Of a DNA stretch of 64,000 nt, positions 1 through 11,700 are shown in pieces. Position 1 is the stretch's first letter; every line of letters starts with the position of its first letter. The stretch spans positions 20,832,854-20,896,853 of the forward strand of contig CP093830.1 of NCBI GenBank assembly GCA_033063855.1, written 5' to 3'. The notes under the pieces are model-generated. The model made no database searches. It was not told the DNA's origin and saw nothing but the letters and a program-made list of their open reading frames with translations. The position numbers and the translations under genes are program-made. The stretch is from Smittia aterrima (Eukaryota > Arthropoda > Insecta > Diptera > Chironomidae).

Positions 1-114
1 TTTCCGCAGTTGAAAATCGAAGTGTTCACGTGCCAATAGAATAACTTGAGATGTAGATGAAAGCTCGTTGGTAAAGTAACTTCGTAATTCGTAAAGCAGC
101 TTTTCCAACTTCAT
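1..114 (-). CDS. Partial N-terminal coding exon of an unrecognised gene
   Basis: An ATG at 114 on the minus strand opens a frame that stays open for 38 codons to the window edge. It begins MKLEKLLYELRSYFTNELSS and ends with REHFDFQLRK. An in-frame TGA lies just upstream, so the ATG is a plausible start. The composition is ordinary and looks protein-like. I do not recognise the family. It lies downstream of sloth2 on the same strand, about 370 bp away. It could also be a chance ORF, because only 114 nt can be seen. Confidence 0.4.
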   Translation of the reverse strand, partial: MKLEKLLYELRSYFTNELSSTSQVILLAREHFDFQLRK

Positions 115-485
115 ATCTATTGAAATCACATTCGTTCACACCGACATGATTTCAAAGGAAATTTGATCCGATTCGATTAGTAACAGCCTGAAATTTATGG
201 TTGATTTTGATGGAACTTTACAAACCTTCTACTACCACAAACTCAGTCTACCTACAATCATGATACGAAAAAGGTTTTAAACACTTCAATCTTTACAAAG
301 CTTTTCATAATTTACGAACGAAACCTTTCTCAGAATTCGTTTGATGATATCAAAAGCTTTTCGTTGTTAAAGCTTAAGTCGCTGTAATAAATGTTTGCTC
401 GTTGAAGTCACTTGAATCAACATTTTTTTCTCTTTTAAAACCTTCTGTAACTAGCAAACGATAATTTATTTAACTTTTATATCTT
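115..485. other. Intergenic stretch, nothing recognised
   Basis: AT-rich spacer between the 3' end of sloth2 and the putative partial gene at the left edge, both on the minus strand. No ORF, RNA or repeat was recognised. It presumably holds the sloth 3' end and the promoter of the partial gene. Confidence 0.5.
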
Positions 486-737
486 TCAATGAATTTCCAT
501 TTTAATCTTTTGCTTCTGATCATCGGGAAGCTTTGCGAGTTCTGCTTCAATGAATTTGTCCAAGTCTTGCAATGGTTTGTAATAATTGTGGACAACCTTA
601 AAAGAAAATGAAGAGTTATTAAGAATCAATCAATGGAGTTGAATGCAATGAATTACCTGAGAACCCATGAACATTGAGAACATCGCCGCGAATGAAAATC
701 TCAGATATTGTCCAACTGTAACTCCTCCAGGCAACAT
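486..737 (-). CDS. sloth2: Complex III assembly microprotein Sloth2 (UQCC6/Brawnin homologue)
   Basis: Two exons on the minus strand, 737..657 and 596..486, joined at a phase-0 GT-AG intron, encode 63 aa. The protein has an N-terminal hydrophobic segment (about residues 10-25, LRFSFAAMFSMFMG), then VVHNYYKPL and a charged Lys/Glu-rich tail. This matches the UQCC6/C12orf73 (Brawnin) family in length, order of features and the VVH-YY motif. These are inner-membrane peptides needed for assembly of respiratory complex III. The ATG overlaps the TAA of the upstream cistron as TAATG at 739-735, so it is probably translated from the same mRNA as sloth1, as is known for Drosophila sloth1/sloth2. No separate promoter is visible between them. 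Confidence 0.88.
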
Positions 738-1013
738 TATGAATGCACCGGATGTAACTTTTCTTCAATAAGATTCTTTGCTTGTCGTCTTTTAAAAGTG
801 TCGTAGAAGTTTGTTTGACCAACTCTCCTGAAAATGGAAAATTATGAAAATCTTAAAAATAATTGCGCAATAAAATCGTTTGTGAATCATTTACCAGTTG
901 ATCATAGTAAACTCGAGAGCAGCACCAAGCACAAAGAAGGCTGGAAGAAATCTATAGAGGCCTAATCGTTTTCCCGGCCAGTTATCAACGATTTTTTGGA
1001 TTATTTCTGACAT
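737..1013 (-). CDS. sloth1: Complex III assembly microprotein Sloth1 (UQCC5/SMIM4 homologue)
   Basis: Two exons, 1013..895 and 827..737, encode 69 aa. The phase-2 intron splits the Trp codon of MINW. The sequence starts MSEIIQKIVDNWPGKRLGLY, continues with a single transmembrane segment (RFLPAFFVLGAALEFTMI), and ends RRQAKNLIEEKLHPVHS. The PGK-R-G-YRFLP-FFVLG signature is that of SMIM4/UQCC5, an inner mitochondrial membrane factor for complex III (cytochrome b) assembly. The stop codon overlaps the start of sloth2 by one base. The gene lies 97 bp downstream of mRpL55 on the same strand, so three mitochondrial genes are packed within 1.03 kb. Confidence 0.9.
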
Positions 1014-1110
1014 TCGTTTTGCAAATTTTTGATGTAAATAAAACGTAGTTGAACATCCCGGAAAATGTAATTTTTTTCTAAATTTTCTTTTATTCTCAAG
1101 CCTTTGAATC

Positions 1111-1512
1111 TCATTTCTTCTTCATGTACTTAAGATATTTGTTAACGTTGAACTTGTCATCGACTTCAACTTCAATCTTAACTTTCTCCTTTGGTTTCCT
1201 TTTATCGACTCTCATTTTCCTTTCGGCATCTGTGAGTGTACTCAAATCAAATGGAAGTGTGATGATTGCGCGAGGCTCGTGATATCTAATGTAGTAGGTG
1301 GATCCATCAGGATTAACAACAACGGTTCTAAAAACGAAATTATTTAATTTTTCATAGAAAATAAGATTTTTTAATTCTTACGGATAACTTCTGACGTAAA
1401 CTTGGCGATGAATCTTTGTAATTGCAGCTGTTGATGATGAAACACATCTCGCTGTTTCACTTGAAGCTTGAATCGTCTTCAGCAACGAGCTATTTCCTAA
1501 AGTTTTCAGCAT
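1111..1512 (-). CDS. mRpL55: Mitochondrial large-subunit ribosomal protein bL55m
   Basis: Two exons, 1512..1382 and 1327..1111, encode 115 aa. The phase-2 intron splits the Pro codon before TVVVNPDG. The N-terminus (MLKTLGNSSLLKTIQ) resembles a mitochondrial targeting sequence. The conserved core contains RSYPTVVVNPDGSTYYIRYH, then EPRAIITLPFDLSTL, AERKMRVDKRKPK and a basic C-terminus KYLKYMKKK. This is the bL55m signature, a metazoan-specific protein of the mitochondrial 39S subunit. Length is normal for the family. It is first in a minus-strand run with sloth1/sloth2. Confidence 0.92.
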
Positions 1513-1575
1513 TTTCCTAGAAAATTTACGATTGCTCAATAAAAGTTAAGTGAGCTAAAGCGTTTTTCTTTTCTT

Positions 1576-1800
1576 TTGAATTATTTATCAACTTTGCTGA
1601 GGAAACTGAGCAACTTTGGACGCTTTCAAAGTTTCAAAATTGAACGATTTCCACAAAATTATAGATCTCCAGTAAAAGTTTTTAATTCAAGTGCTTTCCT
1701 TCGCAAAGCTGGACGTCTAAATCCTTTCGTCCGAAAAAATATCGCGAAACGTCTTGAAAATAAAACAAATTATAAAGATTACTTGCCAAATCAAACGTAG
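1576..1800 (+). other. Open frame without ATG, basic and presequence-like; uncertain
   Basis: A frame opens after a TAA at 1540 and runs to a TAG at 1798-1800. It contains no ATG; the first near-cognate codon is TTG at 1576. The 74-aa product is rich in Arg/Lys/Phe/Asn (for example LLRKLSNFGRFQSFKIERF and KAGRLNPFVRKNIAKRLE) and looks like a mitochondrial-type basic protein. It sits divergently from mRpL55, about 60 bp from that gene's ATG. It may be a gene with non-AUG initiation, a relic, or chance. I do not recognise a family. Confidence 0.2.
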
Positions 1801-2771
1801 TGTCAAATTTTCAAGTGAAAACATAAAAATTAATAAAATTCGCGAGAAGAAGAAAAAAAAGATTAATTTCTCCCAAAAGCAATTGAAATTGCAATGAGAA
1901 TTGGGAAGAAAGCAATTCATGAGTGAGAGTCAAGTGAGTGTTAATTAATGAAAACCGTGGAAATTACTAGTTTTAACGTGGGAGTGTTGAAAATTGAGAA
2001 TTCGCTCCAGCAAAAAAAAAAAAGAAAACTCGCGCAATTCACGTCCCAAAATAAATCAACGTACCTCACACAGAGGATTTGCACTCTGCTTGTTAATGTC
2101 GGATTCTTATCAGTTAATACTAAAATTTTGAATCTGCAGATTGAAAGTAAATGAGTTGATTCTTTATCGAGCGGAGTTGATGAATTTGTAATCAATTCTT
2201 GTGTGGTCAAGCCTAAAGTCCAATGTCTCGCTTATCTATCAGCTTCTGTTGGGGAATTACTAATTGTAAAAATAGAATTTTTAACCCACTGCTGAATTCC
2301 AAAGTCAAATATGACCCCAAAGAGCTTCTCGTAACATACGAACAGCTCCTAAACGGCGTCAGAGGCGACTGCTGATAATAGTAATCAAGTTTTATCTGAT
2401 AAGAACCTTCGAGAACAAGAAAAAAATTTGTGCAAATGTGAATTGAGCGCAAGAAAATATTCACCCACAAAAATAAAATAAAATGAGTTGCAGAAGAAAT
2501 TTTGTGATCTCAATTTTCCTCGAAACACGTTTGTGTTGGTGGCGAGAAGAAATTTTCTTCTTGAAAGATTTTCGCAATGACGACGTGAAAATAAATATAT
2601 TTCCCACTCATCGCGAGTCGTCGGCGTGAGATTGATTTAATTTTGATTTTGTTGTCGTTTAGGATTCACGGTTAAACTCTCGCGGATTGCTAAGTGGATA
2701 ATTGAAGCAAATTTGAAGTGAAAAATCATGAAAACATTGCCGATCGAGTGGATAAAGCTGCTTAACATTCG
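1801..2771. other. Upstream region and probable 5' UTR of center divider
   Basis: A 970-bp stretch before the kinase start codon. It holds only short ORFs. One at 1948-2154 starts with a true ATG (MKTVEITSFNVG...) and is lysine-rich, but shows no family resemblance; at most it is an upstream ORF. No core promoter element could be assigned with confidence. Confidence 0.4.
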
Positions 2772-5700
2772 ATGATTATGAATCTTGTTCAGAACTGTGG
2801 CTCCGGACCAGGTCCGCCCACGCAACCTCAAAACTCGCCTCCATCTAACGGATTATCGTATCAAAATGGGATTACATCGACAAGCAACGGAAGATGTTCA
2901 GATCGCCTAGTCACCGGGCCATCATGCAAAGCCCTGAAGACCGCTGTGTCGGCTCTCTACTCCGTTGATGACTTTCATCGAGAGAAAATTGGCTCCGGAT
3001 TCTTCTCGGAAGTTTACAAGGTAAGCGATTCTCTTCCCGCACGTCTCAGCTCAACACAAACGAGCAACAACATCGTCTTGGCGATGATTCAAAAAGAAAA
3101 TTGTCGCCGCTCGCGCGAAAAGTGTAAACATCGTCGCTTCTAGATGATTCTGATCATTTGCATTGGACATTCTTTATTATGATCACACGAGATCGACACG
3201 GCTGTCTGACTTGTTGATTCATGGCTTGAGAAACGAAGCAAACTTTTGGCATTTTAAACAAGACCCTTACTAATTTAGAATAAATTATTGTAAACACAAA
3301 GTAATTAAGTTGCAAATTTACGGATAACGATGAGGCAACGAAAATAAACACAAAGATTGTGTCATGTGAATTGTGGCAATTAACGCGTCGATTCGATTTG
3401 GCTCAAACTGATAACTTCGCGAAGTGGCATTGAAACAAATGGTCGCGCTTCACCGTCACGTTCTCGCGACAAATCTTTTGTTCATCGCGCTCGTGAACAA
3501 TAAATCCAGAAACGAAGGAGTGTTCTATGTTCTACTTCCGATGTAGAGAGACCGACTTAATGATTTGTAAAGCTGCTCATCGTCAATCTCCGACGCTTTA
3601 TGATGTTTCATTGTTTGCTCCAACAACAACAGCAGAAGCTTCCGACGCGCAAAGCAAATCGCCAATCAAACAGTAAACAAATTGCACCGTGGACTGATTT
3701 CTGATTTATTTTAAATCGCTCCAGTCGAATGATTCAATTCAATCGCTAAAATATCTCAACTGAACTGCTCAAATCAACTGGAATGTTTCATGCTTTGGCT
3801 CGAATCGATTCAAACGCAAACGGCTAAAACTTTTCATTTATGATTGATTTATTGGACGCCAATTGAGTAACGAACGGAATGCGATAAGTTCATGAACTTC
3901 TTTCGCGCCTTCTGATTAACTTTGATGCACGCACGTCTCGCGCGATATTTGACGTTCTCGTTTACTTCACTTCCGTTGTTTATCTTCAATTTATGTTCAT
4001 GCATCACCAACACGTCATCAACGAGATCTAAAGAGATTCTGACATTTCTCAGAGCGAAATTGAATGAACAGAATCTTCTCCGAGTTTTAAAAATAGATTC
4101 GCTAACGACAAAATTCCTTTGAACGCCCACGATTCGTCATGAATGAAATGTTTCCCGATCGAGGGGAGAAAGGAAAACAAAAATCAAATTTCATGCCAAA
4201 AAGCAAATAAAGATTTAAGTGAAATTCTGCAGACTCAAATTGAAAGCAGCGAGCATAGCAACTTTGTAATTTTAAGTCTGCGAAGATGGAGACCAAAAGA
4301 TTTCACATTTCGTGCTGCTCCGGTTTCCGTGACTTCAAATTGCTCTTAAAACTTTATTGATTAACAAGCAGATCGGTTGGGCACTCGAAATAAAACTTTA
4401 AATCAATAAAATTGTTGATAAGATCGCAATGTCGGTAGAAACAAAACAAAAAACAACTTCAGGTGTGTTTGTGCTGACGTTTTCAGTGGGCAATCAACTC
4501 GTGATCCAACCTGGAGCTGATAACAGCAAAGGAATTTTTATTTTAAGCTTTTTGAGCTCTTCTATTTGAAGTTCGATGATCGAATCTTGGAAAGTTCCAA
4601 ATAGAACTCAAATTCATTCAAAAAGTTTGACTTGGTCAATGAATCGACTTAATCGGATTTCCCACAATTTCATTCACTTTTCTATTCACATTCGATGTCC
4701 TTGTCGATTATCTTTATTTGAATCTTTAGTCGAGAACACGAAATCGAATCAAAGCACGAAACAGTTTACTTCATTTAATCACGTGAAGCTTGAAAACTGT
4801 TCTTGATTGGATTAAAGTTTGTTCTCATCGATTCCTTTTTGCTTTGTGGCTCATTTTCTCTCTTCATAATGAAACCGACTTGTGCTACATCGCGTTACAT
4901 TCTCCATAACGGCAAGACACAACCACATAACAACCGCCGATGCTCTACCGCCGTCTGATGCTGTAATTTCTCCAACTTAACTCACAAGCAATACAATTGT
5001 GGTTTCTCTCCGCTCGCTTCAAACGCAAATCAAACTTTCATGTTTACAGCAATCATCGACATTCTTAGCGCATCATCCGGCTCGTGTGTCAAAGCCACCG
5101 ATGCTTTGAATAATAAAATGTTGCACAAACTTGAAAAACGACATTGCTGAGACTTCCTACTCTACTTCATTCCCTCTCGCACTTTACGGATCATTCGTTG
5201 ACAAATTCGTCGTCTTAACAATCGAGTTAGACAGCTTCCGAGGAATTTCCTCTCTCACAATGTCTCCGTCCTCGATTATAACGAATGACCTTGATAATCA
5301 TGCAATTAAACGAGCACGTTCAAGTGTGGTGATCCAGTTGTGAACGTCCAATAAAATCAGCAAACGGGAAAGAGAAAAGAAAATTGCCGAAAGATTGTAA
5401 AACTTTTATTTTATTTCATGGGCATCGTTGAAATTTATTCCGACCGTTCTACTTCTCATTATCATCATCGTTCGCACTTTAGTGAAATTCGAATGGAAAG
5501 CACGCAGACGAAGAATTATCGGCAAGGCCGTTTGCATGCGAACATTTCCCTCAATCATCGAATCGTCAATGTCGCTGCTGCGAGCTATTGTTTCGGCTTT
5601 CTTTCCAAGAGGAAGTAGCATTGAGATGATCAGCATTCGCTGTGTCATTGTTGATCAGGGAAGTTGCACATTACGTGCATTAAACCTCAGGGAAGTCGTT

Positions 5701-8700
5701 GACTGATTTCTCCTGAATAAAATGACTAAAGACTCTCATGGACGCACCTTCATGCCTCGCATATCAAATGAGCTTTCCTTTGAACTTGAGAGAGGCTCAT
5801 TCAAATTGTCATGATTTTAAATCAATTGCTTGAAGCGTTTCAAGGCGATAAATTAACTTCTGCTTCATCGCGTCAGTGAGTTGTTGATCAACACTTATTC
5901 CACTTTGTCGAGATTAAACTTTGTCGCATGAATAGCGTTGCGATTGTGATAAATTTTTTTTGAGCATTCACGTCTTGAAAAGATTGTGAGATTTCCGTAG
6001 CTTGACGATGTCAGATAACGAAGTCACGTTAAGCTCAAAATTTCCATGATTTAATTAAAGATGAGATTCAAAGGAGGAAGCGTCAGAACTGCGTTTTTTT
6101 GATGAACTGATAAGAAATGCTTAACGTCAAGTCTCAAACTTCACTTGCCACTTAAACGAGCAGACATCAAGCTGTGAAATTAAAGCAATTCATTAGAAAA
6201 ATGGAAAGTTTGAAGTTTTTTTTTCTTCTGTTTTCGTTAGAAAAACACTCACGAACCGAGAGAGAAGGCAAAGAAAGAAAACGAAGAAGTCGAGTTGCGC
6301 ATGATGCCATAATTAAGTGGATTTGTCAGAATTATGTTTGTTGCGCTTAGTTTGGGAGGTCGACGAACTATTCGAAGCCAATAAATAAATTCGTTGCAGG
6401 TCGCGCTTTGCTTTCGACATGAAATGTAAGAAATGCTTGTAACATTAAATTTTTAATCGATTCTCGCAGCAAGACTCTAAGTGCACTTTCTTTCGAGAAA
6501 GAGACTTTCAAAACTTTTGCGGTTTCCTTTCGCCCCGTGCGCGACACTCACTTAAAGCGCCAGTTAAATAAAGTCACGAAAAAAACTGTAAAGCCTTCGG
6601 ATCATCAAACGTTTTTCCATGAAAGAAAACTAAAAGAGAAATTAAAGATGTTGTTGGGTTGTTTCGGAGCGCTGAGCTTTGAAATTTCTTTCGTGCTCCA
6701 GCTGCGCATTGCCGGCGACTTTAATTTCGGAATCAATTATGTGAGTTGTGAAATCGCGCCTTAATTGTGTTGAATCCACGGGCGCTTATCTGGATTGAGA
6801 AATGAATTTAATTGGATTGGACAATCAAGAGTAAGCGATCGAAGAAAATTGAAATTTCATTTTGTTTTTTTCTTCTCCTTCTCAGGTGACCCATCGAGTA
6901 ACAGGAGATGTGATGGTGCTTAAGATGAATCAACTGAGATCAAATCGACCTAACATGCTACGAGAGGTTCAACTACTCAACAAATTATCACATCCAAATA
7001 TTCTCAGGTAAGTTTAATTTTAAAACAGAAAAGAAATCACCGAAACTAAACCCGAACGAAGGCCATCGCGATCTTTATGGCTTAGTTGAAACTTATTGTT
7101 GGACGCTTCATCCTTCACTCGATTATTCGCGACCGTTTTGTCAAATATTAAAAGAAAAACAATACGAATTACGTTGAAGGTCTTCCGCAGTCGTCCGTGT
7201 CATAGAAAGAGATCAAGTCAAGGAAATAATCGAAATGACAAGCAACGACATTCATGAAAGAAAAATATCGCCGGTTAGATCACGGGAGCGACTTGAACGC
7301 GTCAAGCTTCATAAATTTCTTTCATTGTCTCGACTGTCGCCTTTCGACATAAGCCGAGAAAAGAAGAAGAAGCTCTTTCTATTGTTTTGCGTTGTCCTCT
7401 AACAAGCTACTCGTAAGGCTAGCGAATATGATAAGATATGACTGAGTAGACAAACATAAAATTCCTTTTTCCTTTGGGAAAACCCAAATTTTCTCGTTGA
7501 TCTCATTCACAAGATATCAAACTCGAAGGTTTCCGTTGATTTTTTAATCAAAAGTTTTATTTCCTCTCCCTCCCCTTCCCTCGGTGGGATTGAACTCACG
7601 ACCTTTCGCTCAGCAGGCAGAATCGAACTGCTGCGGTTTTCACCGCCCACAAGTTTGAAGCTTGTACGGTGAACCATCACCGATCAGCTAAGCGATTGCT
7701 CGTTTGGCTAAAAATGGGGTTTATAGAAAGTTTGCGACATGGAAACAAAATTTTTAATTAGTTTTGATTTCGATGAGTCGCTGGGTGCCGAAGCGCAATC
7801 TTTCGAAACATTAAATCGCTCGGATCAATTAACTTGTGCTCCATCATAATTTTTTTGTTGTTAAGTTGACTGATTTTATGACTCTTTCTTAATTGATTTT
7901 AGTCAGAAATCAAATGAATCGATTAAATCGGAATAAATTAATAAAAAGCCGGTCTCAAGGTCATTGGAGATGTTTCGCGAATTTCAATTTCTACGAAAAG
8001 TTTCGCGCGTGATATTCCCGCGTGAGACAATTACAAAGTTTATTTAAGCGAGGAAAGTGTCAGATGCAAATTAACACTCAGTGAAGTTGTGTTGTCTCTC
8101 AAGTTTATTCGCGACTGGAAACAGAACAAGAAAATTCCTCATTAATTGGGCTTCGTGTCTGCTGCGAGTCGTGTGAATGTGTTCGTTCCACACTCCGCGC
8201 GACTTTTCACTTCGCTAAACTTTCAAGAATTTTTCTCACGACAAACTTTTTTTTTGTTGTTTCTTCTTTATTTCGCGACGAGTTTATCTACCGTGAAAAA
8301 GTTATGAAAGCAATTCCAGGAAATTTACATTTTAAAGCATTTCACGCATTTTGTGTTGAGTGGAATAGCTGGAAGTTGTAAACGTTAATTTACCTGCAAA
8401 GTCATTGGCTCTAACGCTCGCAAATTATGTTTTTCCTCTTCTTCTTCCGTAAAGTCAAACAATTATTCATTCTCCATCGATCCGAAGTGATTAATAACTA
8501 AGCCAACAAAGCTTTGTATTGATCGACTTTGAAGCGACTTCACGTGTCTTGCGCGTTATCTTTGCATGTTTAGAAAGCAACATTTAAGTTATCAGTCAAG
8601 TATTTGCAATTCTATTGACACATATCGACGATATAAAAAACCAGCTCCTGCCCCGTTCAGACTTTAAGTTGTTTTTATGTTGAGACGATGCAACAGAGCG

Positions 8701-11700
8701 TCGAAATCACTTCCTTAATTAAATGAAATCGGTGCATTCTCACAGTGCTTTACGCAACGAACGAAAGAAAGAAAAGCGTCGAAGACCTTTCATTAATTGA
8801 ATTATGTGAGCGTTGCAAATTGTAAGTCGCTGCCTCGAAGGCACAAACAACTTCGCCGCCGCTTCTTACTTTGTCCGATGTAATTCAATTGAACCAGAAG
8901 ACATTCGCGTCGTCGTTGTTATTTGGGGTCGAGCGGTAGAATGAATGAGAATTTAATTGTAGAAAATTGTTCTTGTTTAAATCGATTCGATTTCAATTGA
9001 TGCGATGATGAAATTAGAGAAACGACGAGAGAGATCATCAACATGACGAATCGGAAATTATGTTGCGACATTGACATACATTTCTCTTCTTAAGTTGTTG
9101 ATGGGCGGCGAAAGAGCGAGAGGTAGACGCATCAGCGATGACACAACCTTAATCTTTGCTGTCTCCAACTTAAGCTGTTGAGGAATTTTTATTGCTTTTC
9201 TACCTTTCTATCTTTATCGCATTTTCGCTGATGCATCTTGGGCGTTCGAAGTATTTAACAAACCTTATGTTGAGGCTCCTCGCTTGCATCATCAACACTC
9301 ATGTTGAGTGCGAAGATGAAAAAAGAAGATTCAGATGAACAAAAGAAAGCTGAGAAGAAATAAAATTTGAAGATTTTAATTGATCGCTCTTCAATCAAGA
9401 CGAGTCATTGTCGTTTGAGGAATTTAAAGCTTTGCCCTTTTGGGAATCGTTGAAAAATTGGGACGAAGTGTCAATGAAGAAGATAAAATGATTAATGGAG
9501 AGAATTGTTGTTTCTCTGCCAACTTCCCTTCCAATGAAATCTGGAGAGTTCAACAAACTTTTGAATCAGTTTTCGCACTTAGCTCGAAGCTCATTCGCCT
9601 CTTGAACTTCTTTTCTTGGCCGGCAATGTTTCTCCAGCTTCACAACAATGATAAACGGCCACGAATCGATGAACACGATCGAAATGATTAAAAATCGTTT
9701 CGAAAATGAAACATTGGAAATCAATTGAGACTCTGCGTCATTAATTACGATTGAAGGAGAAAAAAATCGATTGAATGTGCCCAACGATTGTCGAACTTCT
9801 TATGCAATTTTCAATCGAACTCGAGGAATTTTTCTACGTGCTTAGCTGTCAAATTAAGACAAAATGTTGATTGGAAAGATATCGAGTTACATGTTTCGAG
9901 TGGACAACAACAAACATTCCATTGAAACTCACGAACGAACCTCAACAATCAGATCGAATTATCGACTGAGTGCTCATAAATTTTCCTGCGTTTCATTTCC
10001 TCAAACGAAAAAAAAAACAAATCAAGATCCAAGAATCGCCATCAACTTAAAATGAATGATTGCGCAATTTCTCCACTAACGAGAGCACAGCGCGACTTTC
10101 ACGACTTGTCCCATGATGAATCGTTTGAATTCTTATTTCCACTTAGCTCTATCGCACAGCGTGATGTCAATTTGTGAATATAAATAGACAAGCGAGGGTC
10201 AAGTTCGAGTCGAATGATTTCATAGAACTCTCAACAAATTTGTCTGATTATTTTTATTTTCTTTATATGTCTGACCTCAGATGAGTCACAAAGCCGGCTA
10301 TTTATAGCTGCGGCTTTCATTAGTTCATGCCCTTGAAGTCGTTCGATGTGATAACGTTTATCAGTAAACAAGTTTCATTTGTTAGCTCACTGGACATTTT
10401 AGTTCTCATTTGGGAGGTCGTAAAGTGCAGTAGAGACGTTGAGCGAATCAGCGGGCGGAAGTCATCAATTGAAAGGAAAACTAGGGAACTAATAGCAAAT
10501 GGGGAAATGATGTGACTCACAATCGCAAGTGAATCATCAACTCGCTCCCTCCAAACGACATCTGCTCAAAACATTTGCGTTTCAAAAAAACAGTTTTTAA
10601 TTTCAATCACTTTTCTTACGAGTTTGCATCTTCTCATGACTTTGACATTTGTTTTCAATCTCGCGCATATCAAATTTTAAACGCCGACAAATTAATGATA
10701 GCAGACGATGATTTATTGGGGAACGTAAAGCGGGATTAAATGAATCGTCGGAGAGTGATTGATGGGTTGGTGGGAAGTTGAGATTAATTAGATTACAAGA
10801 GATAAGACGAGGAGCTTCCAACTAATAAAAAAAAACTTTTGTTACTTTATCTGTGGCAATAAATCAATCTCGCCCTTCGAGGAGATGGTCGCATTGTCAT
10901 AGCTCAACGTCAAAGTTATGAATTCTTTTATTAAGAAAACAGTTTCGTGGAAGCTGTAACTTTTATTGACGTCAAGATCTGTTTGCTCCGCCAGCAGATC
11001 TTTTAAAAATGTCTGGAAGCCTCATTCAAGTTCAAGCGACTTTCCTCAACCAGATCAAAGAACGAAGAACTTGTGTCTGCGAGCAAAAAGGTCGAGCAGT
11101 AATCAGATTTAAGAAAATCGATATCAAGTAGAACTCGAACAATAGCAAAGCAAATTATGTTGATCGGTGTCTGCCATTGTTCGAGAATGAAATAAAAAGG
11201 TTTAATTCTTTATTAAATTATCGCGGCGTCGTGCCTTGTTAGCGACTTTAAATTTTTTTTATTAAGCAAAGCCAAACAAAAAAGTTTTCCTTTGCGCAAT
11301 GTTATTCAATTAGCGTTTTTATGATAAATTGTTCGAGATAAAAACCGTCGATTGTTCGTCGTAATGAGCGAGTGAAGGAGAAGTAATTGCTCTTGCACAT
11401 TTTAACCTTTTTCTAAGAAAATTCAAATTCAAACTTTGCCTTCACAAGAATTTTCTCTTTTCTAATGAAAAACCTTTTTTCTTATCCCGCCTACAGCTTC
11501 ATGGGAGTTTGCGTACAGGAAGGTCAACTTCACGCTTTGACTGAGTACATTGCGGACGGCTCACTTGAACAACTGATACAGAACAAGGCGGAGTATCTAT
11601 CGCCGTCTATGAAGATTCGTTTAGCGTTAGGAATTGCCAAAGGAATGAAATACCTGCACGAGTGCGGCGTCTTTCATCGTGATTTAACCAGTAAAGTGAG

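Larger units (their letters stand above)
7008..11496 (+). other. Intron 2 of center divider
   Basis: A 4.5-kb intron bounded by GTAAGT and CTACAG. It contains the antisense selenocysteine tRNA gene at 7607-7693. Elsewhere no gene was seen. A perfect MEF2-type motif, CTATTTATAG, lies near 10300, and a TATAAATAG stretch near 10180; both are single motif matches only and may mean nothing. Confidence 0.7.

Noticed and set aside
1948..2154. 68-codon ATG ORF upstream of center divider
   Set aside because: Lysine-rich, no family resemblance, and lies in the probable 5' UTR or promoter; at most an upstream ORF.
3849..4806. Several ORFs of 64-93 codons that occur in both arms of the inverted duplication
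   Set aside because: Their identity follows from the DNA duplication. Frames on both strands are equally kept, which argues against protein selection.
7607..7693. tRNA-derived SINE instead of a true tRNA-Sec
   Set aside because: The complete Sec-specific fold with a compensated long variable arm and a correctly spaced TATA box would not be expected in a SINE head. The downstream B-box-like motif is reported separately.
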